From contig NZ_JAUSUZ010000001.1 in NCBI RefSeq assembly GCF_030813715.1, positions 5,146,001 to 5,210,000 on the forward strand: a stretch of 64,000 bases of DNA, in the 5' to 3' direction. Under the pieces are notes generated by a model. That model did not search any database. It saw only the letters and a list, made by a program, of their open reading frames with translations, and was not told the DNA's origin. Positions 50,227 to 59,798 of this stretch are shown piece after piece. Position numbers and translations under genes: made by a program. Numbering within the stretch: position 1 is the stretch's first letter; the number at the start of each line of letters is the position of its first letter. The stretch is from Catenuloplanes indicus (GTDB lineage: Bacteria > Actinomycetota > Actinomycetes > Mycobacteriales > Micromonosporaceae).

Positions 50227-50802
50227 ATGGCTGACGGGTCCTGGTACGACGCGGACATCGAACGCGTGATCATCTCTGAGCAGCAGATCCGTGACAAGAT
50301 CGCGGAGCTGGCCAAGCAGGTTTCCGCCGACCACGCCGACGCGGCGGACGGCGTGCTGCTGGTGTGCGTGCTGAAGGGCGCCGTGATGTTCATGGCCGAC
50401 TTCGCGCGCGAGCTTGGCCGCCTCGGCCCGCCCAGCGAGATGGAGTTCATGGCGGTCTCCTCCTACGGGCAGGGCACCACCTCCTCCGGCGTGGTCCGCA
50501 TCCTCAAGGACCTGGACCGGGACATCGCCGGCCGGCGCGTGATCGTGGTCGAGGACATCGTCGACTCCGGCCTCACGCTCTCCTGGCTGCTGAAGTACCT
50601 GGAGTCGCGCGGTGCCGCCTCGATCGAGGTGGTCGCGCTGTTCCGCAAGCCCGAGGCGATCAAGGTGCCGGTCGAGGTGCGCTACGTCGGCTTCGACATC
50701 CCGAGCGAGTTCGTGGTCGGCTACGGGCTGGACTTCGCGGAGCGCTACCGCGAGATGCCGTACGTCGGCGTGCTCAAGCCCGAGGTCTACGCACGCTCCT
50801 GA
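50227..50802 (+). CDS. hpt: Hypoxanthine phosphoribosyltransferase
   Basis: 191 residues. The PRPP motif VIVVEDIVDSGLTL is intact, as are LVCVLKGAVMFMADF and FDIPSEFVVGYGLDFAERYR. It salvages hypoxanthine (and guanine) to IMP (GMP). ATG at 50227 is chosen; an ATG at 50209 in frame is possible. It lies between tilS and ftsH. Confidence 0.95.
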   Translation: MADGSWYDADIERVIISEQQIRDKIAELAKQVSADHADAADGVLLVCVLKGAVMFMADFARELGRLGPPSEMEFMAVSSYGQGTTSSGVVRILKDLDRDIAGRRVIVVEDIVDSGLTLSWLLKYLESRGAASIEVVALFRKPEAIKVPVEVRYVGFDIPSEFVVGYGLDFAERYREMPYVGVLKPEVYARS

Positions 50803-51092
50803 TTACGCCCTGAGCTGACTCGTGTCGGCTGGGTGAAGCTTCAGCGCACTCTCAGAAAACCGGACTACCGTGCTGAACGGCGCGCGAGAGCGCGCTGCGG
50901 GGTCCGGGTATTCACGGGGCTCGCAACCTCACCCGTCGCACCTACGGTGTACCGTCGAATGACCGATGGCGCCGCCCGCCGGCGTCCGCGGTTGTCACGG
51001 CGTCTCCCTGGGAGGGAGGCCGCGGGGGCAGCGTTGGTGGTAGACAAGCCGGACGATCAGGAGGGTGCGGGCGCCAGGCGCTCGACAACAGT
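50803..51092. other. hpt-ftsH intergenic region
   Basis: About 290 bases, likely with the ftsH promoter. AGGAGGG at 51059-51065 is too far from the ATG at 51093 to serve it, and no nearer ribosome binding site is obvious. No hairpin of note and no extra gene. Confidence 0.5.
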
Positions 51093-53120
51093 ATGGAACG
51101 CACGCGTTTCTTCCGCCGCCCGGTGATCTGGATCATTCTGGTGATCGCCGCCGCGATCGCCGCCAGCTCCTTCTTCACGGGCGGCCCCAGCTATCACCGG
51201 GTCGAGACATCGGTCGCGCTCGACAAACTCAACGAGGGCAACATCAAGAATGCCGTCTACGAGGACAAGGAGCAGACGCTCCAGCTCGAGCTGAACCAGA
51301 AGGCCAGCTTCGGCGACACCTCGACCGACCGAATCGAGACCCAGGTCCCGTACGAGGTCAGTGACGACATCTGGTCCGCCGTGGTCCAGGCCAAGGCGGC
51401 CGGCAAGATCACCGGCACGATCGACGCCAAGGTCACCCGCGACAGTGTCCTGCTGACGCTGCTGCTGAACCTGCTGCCGATCCTGATCCTCGTCGTCCTC
51501 CTGCTGCTGTTCATGTCGCAGATGCAGGGCGGCGGCTCGCGGGTGCTCAACTTCGGCAAGTCCAAGGCCAAGATGATCACCAAGGACACGCCGAAGACGA
51601 CGTTCGCGGACGTCGCCGGCGCGGACGAGGCCGTCGAGGAACTGCACGAGATCAAGGACTTCCTGCAGAACCCGTCGAAGTACCAGGCTCTGGGCGCCAA
51701 GATCCCGAAGGGCGTGCTGCTCTTCGGCCCGCCCGGAACCGGTAAGACGCTGCTGGCCCGCGCGGTCGCCGGTGAGGCCGGCGTCCCGTTCTACTCGATC
51801 TCCGGCTCGGACTTCGTCGAGATGTTCGTCGGTGTCGGTGCCTCCCGCGTCCGTGACCTGTTCGAGCAGGCCAAGGCGAACGCGCCGGCCATCGTCTTCG
51901 TCGACGAGATCGACGCGGTCGGCCGGCACCGCGGCGCCGGCATGGGCGGCGGTCACGACGAGCGCGAGCAGACGCTCAACCAGCTGCTCGTCGAGATGGA
52001 CGGCTTCGACACCAAGGGCGGCGTCATCCTGATCGCGGCCACCAACCGGCCGGACATCCTGGACCCCGCGCTGCTGCGCCCCGGCCGCTTCGACCGGCAG
52101 ATCGCGGTCGACGCGCCGGACATGGAGGGCCGCAAGGCGATCCTCCGGGTGCACGCCAAGGGCAAGCCGTTCACGCCGGACGTCGACCTCGACTCCGTCG
52201 CGCGGCGCACGCCCGGCTTCTCCGGCGCGGACCTGGCCAACGTGATCAACGAGGCGGCGCTGCTGACCGCGCGGCACGAGAAGCGCGCGATCTCGAACGA
52301 GTACCTGGAAGAGTCGATCGACCGGGTGATCGCCGGGCCGGAGCGCAAGACCCGCGCGATGTCGGACAGCGAAAAGAAGATCACCGCGTACCACGAGGGT
52401 GGGCACGCGCTGGTCGCCTGGGCGCTGCCGCACTCCGCGCCGGTGCACAAGGTGACGATCCTGCCGCGCGGCCGCTCACTCGGCCACACGCTGGTGCTGC
52501 CGACCGAGGACAAGTACACCCAGACCCGCGCCGAAATGATCGACACGCTGGCGTACGCGCTGGGTGGCCGCGCCGCCGAGGAGCTCGTCTTCCACGAGCC
52601 CACCACCGGTGCCGGCAACGACATCGAGAAGGCGTCCGGCCTGGCCCGAGCCATGATCACGCAGTACGGCATGAGCTCGAAGCTGGGCGCGGTCAAGTAC
52701 GGCACCAGCGGCGACGAGCCGTTCCTGGGCCGCACCATGGGCCACGAGCGGGACTACTCCGACTCGGTCGCCGCCGAGATCGACGCCGAGGTGCGGGCGC
52801 TCATCGAGCTCGCGCACGACGAGGCGTGGGAGATCCTGGTGGAGTACCGGGACGTGCTGGACAGCATGGTGCTGGAGCTGATGGAGAAGGAGACCATCTC
52901 CCAGCAGGACATGGCCCGCATCTGCGCCCGCGTGCAGAAGCGCCCGCCGATGGCGCCGTACAACGGCTTCGGCAAGCGCCGCCCGTCCACCGACCCGCCG
53001 GTGCTCACCCCGGCGGAGAAGGACAAGCTCAAGGCGCAGGCCGCCGCGGACGGCGCCGAGGCGACCGTCGGCTCCGGCCCGGCGTCCCCGGAGTCGAACA
53101 ACTCGGACGGCACCCACTGA
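51093..53120 (+). CDS. ftsH: ATP-dependent zinc metalloprotease FtsH
   Basis: 675 residues. Two membrane helices (about 11-28 and 118-140) flank the outer domain. The AAA domain has GPPGTGKT (about 212), [10 protein letters not shown] and the second region of homology [21 protein letters not shown]. The protease has the zinc motif HEGGH (H434). It degrades membrane and regulatory proteins. The C-terminal 60 residues are a Pro/Ala/Asp-rich tail. Start ATG 51093 ([10 protein letters not shown]). It overlaps the next gene, folE. Confidence 0.97.
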   Translation: MERTRFFRRPVIWIILVIAAAIAASSFFTGGPSYHRVETSVALDKLNEGNIKNAVYEDKEQTLQLELNQKASFGDTSTDRIETQVPYEVSDDIWSAVVQAKAAGKITGTIDAKVTRDSVLLTLLLNLLPILILVVLLLLFMSQMQGGGSRVLNFGKSKAKMITKDTPKTTFADVAGADEAVEELHEIKDFLQNPSKYQALGAKIPKGVLLFGPPGTGKTLLARAVAGEAGVPFYSISGSDFVEMFVGVGASRVRDLFEQAKANAPAIVFVDEIDAVGRHRGAGMGGGHDEREQTLNQLLVEMDGFDTKGGVILIAATNRPDILDPALLRPGRFDRQIAVDAPDMEGRKAILRVHAKGKPFTPDVDLDSVARRTPGFSGADLANVINEAALLTARHEKRAISNEYLEESIDRVIAGPERKTRAMSDSEKKITAYHEGGHALVAWALPHSAPVHKVTILPRGRSLGHTLVLPTEDKYTQTRAEMIDTLAYALGGRAAEELVFHEPTTGAGNDIEKASGLARAMITQYGMSSKLGAVKYGTSGDEPFLGRTMGHERDYSDSVAAEIDAEVRALIELAHDEAWEILVEYRDVLDSMVLELMEKETISQQDMARICARVQKRPPMAPYNGFGKRRPSTDPPVLTPAEKDKLKAQAAADGAEATVGSGPASPESNNSDGTH

Positions 53121-53803
53121 GCTCCAACGGTTCACAGCCCAGCCCCGCCGACGAGGAGACCTCGTCGGCGGGGTTGGACTATCTCGCGGCACGGCTCGTC
53201 GACGGCAAGCTCACCGGCAGGCCCGTCGAGGACGCCGTCGACCTCCCCCGGATCGAGAACGCGGTCCGGGAGATCCTCATCGCGCTCGGCGAGGACCCGG
53301 AACGGGACGGGCTGAAGAAGACCCCGGCCCGAGTCGCCCGCGCCTACGCCGAACTGTTCGCCGGCCTTCGGGTCGACCCCGGCGCGGTGCTCACCACCAC
53401 GTTCGAGGCCAACCACGACGAGCTGGTGCTGGTCCGCGACATCGACGTGATGTCGCTCTGCGAGCACCACCTGCTGCCGTTCCGCGGCGTCGCGCACATC
53501 GGCTACATCCCCGGCACGCACGGCCGGATCACCGGGCTGTCCAAGCTGGCCCGCCTGGTCGAGGTCTTCGCCCGCCGCCCGCAGGTGCAGGAGCGGCTCA
53601 CGTCGCAGATCGCGGACCTGCTCACCGAGAAGCTGGCGCCGCGCGGCGTCATCGTGGTGATGGAGTGCGAGCACATGTGCATGGCGATGCGCGGCATCCA
53701 GAAGTCCGGATCAAAAACCATCACCTCCGCGGTACGTGGTGGGCTCCAGACGGACGCGAAGTCCCGCGCCGAGGCGATGAGCCTCATCCTGGGCCGCTCC
53801 TGA
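53117..53803 (+). CDS. folE: GTP cyclohydrolase I
   Basis: 228 residues. [41 protein letters not shown] and [14 protein letters not shown] include the zinc ligands (C and H of CEHH, and the later cysteine). It opens GTP to dihydroneopterin triphosphate for folate. No ATG or GTG exists at the proper place; the frame begins with CTG at 53117, overlapping the ftsH TGA (CTGA), and reads CTG AGC TCC AAC, or alternatively TTG at 53174. The CTG overlap mirrors the GTGA junctions found elsewhere and gives a normal N-terminus, so it is preferred but unproven. Confidence 0.93.
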   Translation: MSSNGSQPSPADEETSSAGLDYLAARLVDGKLTGRPVEDAVDLPRIENAVREILIALGEDPERDGLKKTPARVARAYAELFAGLRVDPGAVLTTTFEANHDELVLVRDIDVMSLCEHHLLPFRGVAHIGYIPGTHGRITGLSKLARLVEVFARRPQVQERLTSQIADLLTEKLAPRGVIVVMECEHMCMAMRGIQKSGSKTITSAVRGGLQTDAKSRAEAMSLILGRS

Positions 53804-53855
53804 CCGATCCCCGCCCGGGGCCGGTCAGGCGCGGTTCTTCCTGCCGCCCGCGAAA

Positions 53856-53934
53856 CCGGCAGGGAGGAGCGTCAGCGACGACCGGTGCCCGCGGGAGCAT
53901 GCGGACCGCGACCACGCCGGAAGCGGGAAAATCG
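53856..53934 (+). repeat. Dispersed intergenic repeat, copy B
   Basis: It carries the same landmarks as copy A (CCGGCAGGGAGGAGCGTCAG, CGACGACC, CCCGCGGGAGCATGCGGA, GCCGGAAGCGGGAAAATCG), with point changes. It begins about 50 bases after folE. Confidence 0.85.
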
Positions 53935-53983
53935 CCTTCATCGCTCTTGATCCTTGCTTTGTGCTGGGCCGGTGCTGCTTCTC

Positions 53984-54616
53984 CTAGGCGGCCAGGGCGA
54001 TCAGGCCGACGCCCACGCAGGTCAGCACGCTGGGGGCGGTGCAGACCAGTAGGCCCAGCAACGGGGTGCGGTCGGCACGGCCGTCGTCGCCGCGCGGGAA
54101 GGCCAGGCCGATCGCGAACCAGCCCAGGCCGAACGCCAGCGCCGGCAGCGTCACGCCGAAGAGCAGCGCGAACGCGAGGAGCGCCTCGGACCGCACGGTC
54201 ATGTACAGCGCCAGCTGGATCACCAGCACGGCCGCGGCCAGCGCGCCGTAGACCACCAGGTTGCGCACCCAGACCGGCGTCCGCGGCGCGGCCGGACGGT
54301 GCGGCGGCAGCCGCGACTCCGCCGCCTCGACCGTGTCCCGGGCCCGTTGCAGCGCGGACCGGATCGCGGCCGGCCCGTCACCCATGCCCACCGAGACCGC
54401 GGTGACCTCGTCCAACGTCGGGATCAGCGCGGACTCCTCGGCACCCAGCTCACGGAGGCGGGTGCGCTGCGTGACCAGGCGGGCGCGGACCACCGCCAGG
54501 TCGTCGTGGGCGGCCCGGACCGGCCGGTCCAGCCCCGCCGCGACGGTGGCGTCCCGGCGGGCCACGTCCAGCTCACGGGCGGCGTCCAGGTAGGCGGCCC
54601 AGGCATCGTCGGTCAC
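53984..54616 (-). CDS. Small helical membrane protein next to the FtsK-like ATPase
   Basis: 210 residues. The first about 105 are charged, helical and probably coiled-coil (AARELDVARRDATVAAGLD, then ARLVTQRTRLRELGAEE). Three membrane helices follow (VVYGALAAAVLVIQLALYM; ALLAFALLFGVTLPALAFGL; LLGLLVCTAPSVLTCVGVGLIAL). No catalytic motif. The start GTG at 54616 overlaps the stop of the ATPase gene, so the two are coupled and probably act together. Function unknown. Confidence 0.75.
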   Translation of the reverse strand: MTDDAWAAYLDAARELDVARRDATVAAGLDRPVRAAHDDLAVVRARLVTQRTRLRELGAEESALIPTLDEVTAVSVGMGDGPAAIRSALQRARDTVEAAESRLPPHRPAAPRTPVWVRNLVVYGALAAAVLVIQLALYMTVRSEALLAFALLFGVTLPALAFGLGWFAIGLAFPRGDDGRADRTPLLGLLVCTAPSVLTCVGVGLIALAA

Positions 54617-57294
54617 GTCTCCCTCGCCTCCGCCGGCCGGGCCGTGCTCCGCGGCGCCGGAAGAATGTGCTGCTTGGGCTCGGTGCGGAACGGGATGAAC
54701 GGCGTGCTGATCCCCGACCGGCGGTCGTGCAACAGCGCACCGGCGTGCTCCGCGCCACCGCCGATCAGCTGGCCGACCTCGTCGGCGGGCAGATCCAGCA
54801 GTGCCAAGCCGGCGATCTCGGCCGCCGTCGTGCTCAGGTCACCGGTGAGCCGGTGCGCGCCGCGCCACCAGGACAGCAGGTGCACGCCGTTCGCCGGTCC
54901 GGTGCGCAGCAGACGCGTCAGCCGGTCCGGTGGCAGCGTGACCCGGTCGCCGGCGTCCAGTCCGAACACCACCAGGTAGGCGGGCTCCTCCAGTTCCAGC
55001 GCCTTGGTCAGCCCGGCCGGGTCCAGGTGCTCCACCTCGTGCCGGCGGGTCAGCGCGGCGGTCAGCGCGGCCGCGTGCCGGTCCGCGTCCGGGACCAGCG
55101 TGCAGACCAGGAAACGCGCGGTGCCGGGCGCGTGATGCGCGGAGACGCTGCGGGTGGCGGCGTGCAGCAGGTCCGGAGCCTCCGGTGCGGCGCCGATGAT
55201 CGCCAGGTGCCGGCCGGGCGCCGCGTCCAGCGGGAACGCGACGGGTGGTGGCGGGGTGGCAGTGGCGCGGGTCGAGACCGGGCGGCCGAGCAGGACCTCC
55301 GCCGGTAGCTCTGCCGGTGTGCCGCGCGGACGCGGCGGGGTGGCATTGAGGCGGCTGTGGAGCTCGCTGAGCGCTCTGTGGTCGGCGTCCGGGTTGGGGA
55401 AGCGGACGAGGCGCTCGTGGCCTCTGGTGGCGTTTCTGGGCCCGCCGAGACCGCCCGCGGTGTTGACCACGGCCGTACCCGCCGGGAGGCTCTGCGCCGA
55501 CTCGTTCGTGGGCTCGAGCACGTCGCCGCCGCCGGGCAGGGCGATGCGGACCGTCCACTGCGCGAACAGACCGTCGCGCTCGTGCAGCGCCGGGATCGCG
55601 CGCGGCGACCGGCTGGTCAGGACCAGATGGATGCCGCATGACCGCGCGCCGCGGGAGATCGCGATCAGCGGTGCGAGGAGCTCTGGTCGGGCTTCGAGCA
55701 GGGGCACGAACTCGTCGATCACGCAGACGATGCGAGGGGTGGTGCTCTCCCGTGCCCCGGCCTGCGGGCCGGTCCTCAACGCGGTGCGGAGATCGGTGAA
55801 GCGGGTGGTGCCGTGGCGGGCGGCGAGCGCCGTGCGGCGGTCCAGCTCCCCGGTGAGGTGGTGCAGGATCCGCTCGGCGTCGCCGCCGTCGACCGAGCGC
55901 AGGTGGGGCGCGTTGTTGCCGGTGCCGTCGCCCGACTCGGTGATGACGAAGAGCGTCATCTCGTCCGGGGAGTAGCGGGCGGTCAGGCCGGCCAGCGCGG
56001 CGGTCAGGAACGCGGACTTGCCCGCCCCCTTCCGGCCACCGATCAGCCAGTGCGGTGCCAGGTCGGTCAGCTGCACGGTCACCGTGCGTTCCCCGTCCCG
56101 GCCGACCACGGTCACCAGACCGTCGGTGCCGTCCTCCGCCCACAGCTCGGCCGGAAGCACCTCACGCAGTGAGGGCCGCTCGAACGCGAGGAAGCCGGAC
56201 GCCAGACGGCGGCAGACGGCGGCCAGCATCTCCGCCGGGGGGTCACCGTCCAGCAGGACCGGAGAGTTCAGACCCACGTCGTTCGGCTGGGCCGCGAACG
56301 AGGCGCCGGGCGGGTCGCCGACTATGGCGTACGCCTCGCGGAGCGTGATCGGCGTGCTCAGCGGCAGTGGCTGCGCCGGCAGCCCGGTCGCGAGCGCGGG
56401 CGGCGGCCAGCCGGCCACCAGCAGGTGCAGGCCGGCCTCGGGACCGCGCGCCGCAAGTTCACGGAAGCGCAGCAGGTCGACGGGTTCGGCACCGGCCGGG
56501 AACGAGGAGACGACTATCAGGAGAAGGCGGTTGTCGTCCCGCCGCTGTTCCCGTTTCCGTGGCTCGTGTTTCCGGGAGTCGGTGCTCTGGGGGAGTTTCC
56601 GGGGGTCGGCGCTCTGGGGGAGTTTCCGGGGGTCGGTGCTCTGGGGGAGGGGAGCGGCCGGGTCCGGGTCGGGTTCGGTGGACGTGTCGGGTTTGCGGCC
56701 GGCCGGGGTGCGGGGTTCGGGGAGGCGAGGGCCGCGGAGGCGGAGCCACTGCTCGGCCTCGGCCAGGATGGCGCGCAGGCCCACCGGATCCGTCGCCGGC
56801 GGTGGCATCAGGCCCGCCTCGGCGAGTGCGGCGAACGGGGCGAAGACCGCAGCGTCCGCACCGTCGACCGCGCGGACCAGCAGCGCCCCCGGCTCGGTCG
56901 ACGCGAGCAGGCGAAGCAGGACAGCGCGCAGCAGAGCCGCCGTGCGCGGATCACGGCCGTCCGCGTCCACCGTCAAATGACCGGTACCGGCCAGCGGCAC
57001 CACGGCCGGAAAACCCGCCTCCGGCAACGGCCGCGCCGTGCCGACCCGCACGAACGCCGGCCGACCGGGCGGAGAGTCCGGCGGCACCTGACCGGTCGCC
57101 AGATTCGCCCCCAGCCACCCCGGCACCAGCATCGCCGCAGCCGAGGCCAGCCGCTCCGCCAGCCCGCGCTGCGCCCGCAGATCAGCCGGAGCCGGCGTCA
57201 ACGCGTGCAACCCCGCATCCGCCGCCGCCAACACCGCCGCCGCCTGCCGGTGCAGGGCGGCGGCCCGGCTGACGTCCGTCTCGTCGTCGGCCAC
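54613..57294 (-). CDS. FtsK/SpoIIIE-type ATPase, EccC-related, one active domain
   Basis: 893 residues. A helical N-terminal region (1-200), a linker with 9-residue tandem repeats (LPQSTDPRK, about 3 copies), then a hydrolase domain with Walker A IGGRKGAGKSAFL and Walker B IVCVIDEFVPLL, and a degenerate second domain (about 690-850). It has no membrane helix, unlike EccC, so the coupled 210-residue membrane protein may supply the anchor. It could move DNA or a protein substrate. GTG at 57294 follows GGGAGGTGAGC. Confidence 0.85.
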   Translation of the reverse strand: MADDETDVSRAAALHRQAAAVLAAADAGLHALTPAPADLRAQRGLAERLASAAAMLVPGWLGANLATGQVPPDSPPGRPAFVRVGTARPLPEAGFPAVVPLAGTGHLTVDADGRDPRTAALLRAVLLRLLASTEPGALLVRAVDGADAAVFAPFAALAEAGLMPPPATDPVGLRAILAEAEQWLRLRGPRLPEPRTPAGRKPDTSTEPDPDPAAPLPQSTDPRKLPQSADPRKLPQSTDSRKHEPRKREQRRDDNRLLLIVVSSFPAGAEPVDLLRFRELAARGPEAGLHLLVAGWPPPALATGLPAQPLPLSTPITLREAYAIVGDPPGASFAAQPNDVGLNSPVLLDGDPPAEMLAAVCRRLASGFLAFERPSLREVLPAELWAEDGTDGLVTVVGRDGERTVTVQLTDLAPHWLIGGRKGAGKSAFLTAALAGLTARYSPDEMTLFVITESGDGTGNNAPHLRSVDGGDAERILHHLTGELDRRTALAARHGTTRFTDLRTALRTGPQAGARESTTPRIVCVIDEFVPLLEARPELLAPLIAISRGARSCGIHLVLTSRSPRAIPALHERDGLFAQWTVRIALPGGGDVLEPTNESAQSLPAGTAVVNTAGGLGGPRNATRGHERLVRFPNPDADHRALSELHSRLNATPPRPRGTPAELPAEVLLGRPVSTRATATPPPPVAFPLDAAPGRHLAIIGAAPEAPDLLHAATRSVSAHHAPGTARFLVCTLVPDADRHAAALTAALTRRHEVEHLDPAGLTKALELEEPAYLVVFGLDAGDRVTLPPDRLTRLLRTGPANGVHLLSWWRGAHRLTGDLSTTAAEIAGLALLDLPADEVGQLIGGGAEHAGALLHDRRSGISTPFIPFRTEPKQHILPAPRSTARPAEARET
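56568..56648. repeat. Three tandem 27-bp units
   Basis: The units at 56568-56594, 56595-56621 and 56622-56648 share GTTTCCGGGGGTCGGTGCTC with single-base changes. On the minus strand they encode LPQS(T/A)D(P/S)RK three times in the linker of the FtsK-like ATPase. Confidence 0.9.
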
Positions 57295-57458
57295 GCGCTC
57301 ACCTCCCTACGGACACAGACCGTATCCCAGAAGAGGGAGAAATCCTGCATGTCACGGTCGGCCAGGTGGCGAACCAGCCCCGCTACGTCGCACATCACCC
57401 GATCGGCATCGGGCCCGTCCTGGTTGGAGGGTATTGCGGGGGTCGATAGGCTCAGATC

Positions 57459-58019
57459 GTGGAACAGAGCCAGCCGGACGAGCCAACCCCGCCCCCGGCC
57501 GACCGCGCCACGCCGACTGCGGAGAATCCGCCGACGTCCGGCGTTCCGGGGCCGGTGAGGAGGCGCAGGTCCTGGAAGACGGTGTTGTTGGTGGTCGCTT
57601 CGGTTATGGGAGTGCTTTGCTCCGGCACAGTCGGCTATACATTGTGGTGGTACAACCAGGAAACCAAGCCCGACCGAAGTGCCCCCGACGTAGTTGCATC
57701 AAGCTTTCTGCGTGCACTTTTGGTCGAGCGTGACGACTCTCAAGCCGTCCTTTATGTATGCGAAGACGGCGCGGCTCTGAATCACATATATGCGCTCAGA
57801 AAGGAAATAGAGTCACGCGAGCAGCGTTATCAGTCTCGGTTTCGCGTTTCTTGGGGAGAGCTAAGAGTATCTGGTGAGGGTCAAACACGGCAGGTCGAAG
57901 TCAGTCTTCGCTTGGCAACCACCGTAGACGACTTTCCACAGACAGATATCCAGACTTGGCGTCTAAGTATTCAGAATGAAGGCGGCTGGCGCGTCTGTGG
58001 GGCAAGCCGTAGCGCATAG
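57459..58019 (+). CDS. Membrane-anchored protein with NTF2-like domain; abrupt codon-use change
   Basis: 186 residues. A Pro-rich N-terminus (MEQSQPDEPTPPPADRATP), a membrane helix (about 41-62, TVLLVVASVMGVLCSGTVGY), and an outer domain ending LSIQNEGGWRVCGASRS, similar in plan to the 181-residue protein at 20148. From about 57650 the DNA becomes much richer in A/T and uses codons rare in this genome (CTA, AGA, GTA, ACA). The C-terminal half may have been acquired from another source. GTG start at 57459. It is convergent with the next gene, one base apart. Confidence 0.72.
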   Translation: MEQSQPDEPTPPPADRATPTAENPPTSGVPGPVRRRRSWKTVLLVVASVMGVLCSGTVGYTLWWYNQETKPDRSAPDVVASSFLRALLVERDDSQAVLYVCEDGAALNHIYALRKEIESREQRYQSRFRVSWGELRVSGEGQTRQVEVSLRLATTVDDFPQTDIQTWRLSIQNEGGWRVCGASRSA

Positions 58020-58020
58020 A

Positions 58021-58626
58021 CTATTCCAGCCACGCTAGATGGACTGGGGTTTCTAGGGTTTTGGGGAGTTGGCCGGTCCAGGACCAGCGGTACCAGTCAA
58101 GCTCGGCGGCCACCCGTAGGCAGATGTCGCCTTCCGCGTTGCTGTAGAGATCGGTGACCGCTCGCAGATCGCGCCGTTCGACGCCGTCCACCATCTGCAC
58201 CACCCGCCGCCCCAGCACGCTCGGCGCGTCGATCACCGGAACCGGGTCGCGGGGAGTCGGCGCGTCCAGCGACACCAGGCGGGCCAGCACGTCGCGCGGC
58301 CCGTCGGACACCGGCGTCGAGCCGATTGTCTCGATCCACACCCGCTCCTGCGGCACCAACGGCGCGAAGACCTCGATCTGCTCCGCCTCGGCCCGGTACC
58401 ACTCCTGCTCCTGCATGATCGGCACATAGGTCCGGCTGCCCTGCACCACCCGCTCGTCCGCCCGAAGGTCCGCGCGCCATCCGAGCCCGGGCAGCCCGGT
58501 GATCACCCGTCGCCCGCGCAGGTCACCACCGGCGGTGGCCGGCATCGGCACGATGGCCCGCGGCGGGCGCGGCGCCCAGTCCGGCTGCCCGGCGAACGGG
58601 TCCTCCGGCAGCGGCTCCCGGCTCAC
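58021..58626 (-). CDS. Hypothetical protein of the transfer cluster
   Basis: 201 residues starting MSREPLPEDPFAGQPDW, with GTG overlapping the stop of the upstream peptidase gene (GTGA). It contains LGWRADLRADERVVQGSRTY, then a helical C-terminal region with two WYRW/WTG clusters (ELDWYRWSWTGQLPKTLE). No signal peptide or membrane helix. No family was recognised. Coupled translation suggests a partner of the M23 peptidase. Confidence 0.65.
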   Translation of the reverse strand: MSREPLPEDPFAGQPDWAPRPPRAIVPMPATAGGDLRGRRVITGLPGLGWRADLRADERVVQGSRTYVPIMQEQEWYRAEAEQIEVFAPLVPQERVWIETIGSTPVSDGPRDVLARLVSLDAPTPRDPVPVIDAPSVLGRRVVQMVDGVERRDLRAVTDLYSNAEGDICLRVAAELDWYRWSWTGQLPKTLETPVHLAWLE

Positions 58627-59762
58627 TGGCCACCGTCCAGCGACGCACCCTGGTCCTTCATGAACGACACCGGATTGACCGCGCCGGACGGCGAGCGGTC
58701 GTTGTTCACGTGCACCTCGAAGTGCAGGTGCGGGCCGGACGAGTTGCCGCTGGAGCCGACCCGCCCGATGACCTGTCCGGCGTTGACCACGTCGCCCACC
58801 TTCGCGGACGGCCGTTCCACCATGTGGCAGTACCGGGTCATCAGGTTGCCGGCGTGCTGCACCTCGACGAACCATCCGCAGCCGAGCTTGCCCGGGTAGC
58901 CGTCCACGTTGCAGCTGCGGCCGGACGCGTCGTTGTCGCAAGCCGCGACCGTGACGATCCCGCTGGATGCGGCCCAGATCGGTGCGCCCTTGGCGACGAT
59001 CAGGTCGACGCCGTCGTGGTCCGGCCGCTCGGGCGTACGGAAGCCGGACCCGACCATCGCCTTCACCGGAATCGTCCAGCCCGACGCCGCGACCTCACCC
59101 GCGGCCGCGCACCGCAGGTCCGTGCCGCTCCCGATCGCCCGGGCGGCGCCATTCGCCAGCAGGTTGACGATCTGGGTGGCGATCGGCTCATGCTTCGCGT
59201 ACGCGTCCGGGTAGGCGCTGCGTTGCACCGCCTGTGCCGCCGCGGTGAGCGACATGTCCTCCCACCCCGCCACGGTCACCAGTTTCTCGTAGAACTTCGT
59301 GGACGCGTACGCCGGGTCCTGTAGCTGTTCCGGTGTGCCCCAGCCCATGCTGGGCCGCTGCTGGAAGAGGCCGAGCGAGTCGTGATCGTTCCGGTCGCCC
59401 AGGAACCCGAGGTTGGAGAGCCGGGACTCCTGCATGGCGGTGGCGACCGCGACGACCCACCCGCGGGGCGGCACGCCCATCGTCGACCCCACGTTGATGA
59501 TCACCGCCGCATTACGAACCTGAACCTTGCCGTACGGTCCGATCGCCGGCAGGTTGCCGTCGGCGCTCACGGGGCCGCCCTCCCCACAGCCGTACGCGCT
59601 GAGGGTCATGGTGTTGTCGTCGACGCCGCCGAGCCCACCGAGGAAGAACGCGCTTACCGTACCGCCGCAGCACAGCAGCGTGAGCGTGGCCGTGAGCGCG
59701 ATCGCCAACGCGATACGCCGTATTCGCAACCTGGGGCGAGGCGCGTCCTCGTAGTCACTCAC
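58623..59762 (-). CDS. Membrane-anchored M23 peptidase with lytic-transglycosylase-like domain
   Basis: 379 residues. After a membrane helix (about 17-42) comes a lysozyme-like region with AMQESRLSNLGFLGDRNDHD and SLGLFQQRPSMGWGTPEQL (about 112-150), where the glutamate is the expected acid. The C-terminal M23 domain has zinc ligands in HDGVDLIV and HLHFEVHVN. It can cut glycan and peptide bonds and so open the wall for a transfer channel. GTG at 59762 (MSDYEDAPRP). Its role as a cell-wall hydrolase of a conjugation-like machine is supported by the VirB4- and VirB6-like genes upstream. Confidence 0.88.
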   Translation of the reverse strand: MSDYEDAPRPRLRIRRIALAIALTATLTLLCCGGTVSAFFLGGLGGVDDNTMTLSAYGCGEGGPVSADGNLPAIGPYGKVQVRNAAVIINVGSTMGVPPRGWVVAVATAMQESRLSNLGFLGDRNDHDSLGLFQQRPSMGWGTPEQLQDPAYASTKFYEKLVTVAGWEDMSLTAAAQAVQRSAYPDAYAKHEPIATQIVNLLANGAARAIGSGTDLRCAAAGEVAASGWTIPVKAMVGSGFRTPERPDHDGVDLIVAKGAPIWAASSGIVTVAACDNDASGRSCNVDGYPGKLGCGWFVEVQHAGNLMTRYCHMVERPSAKVGDVVNAGQVIGRVGSSGNSSGPHLHFEVHVNNDRSPSGAVNPVSFMKDQGASLDGGQ

Positions 59763-59798
59763 GCCCGTCTCTCCTCAGTGCGGCGCGTCCATCCCGGC

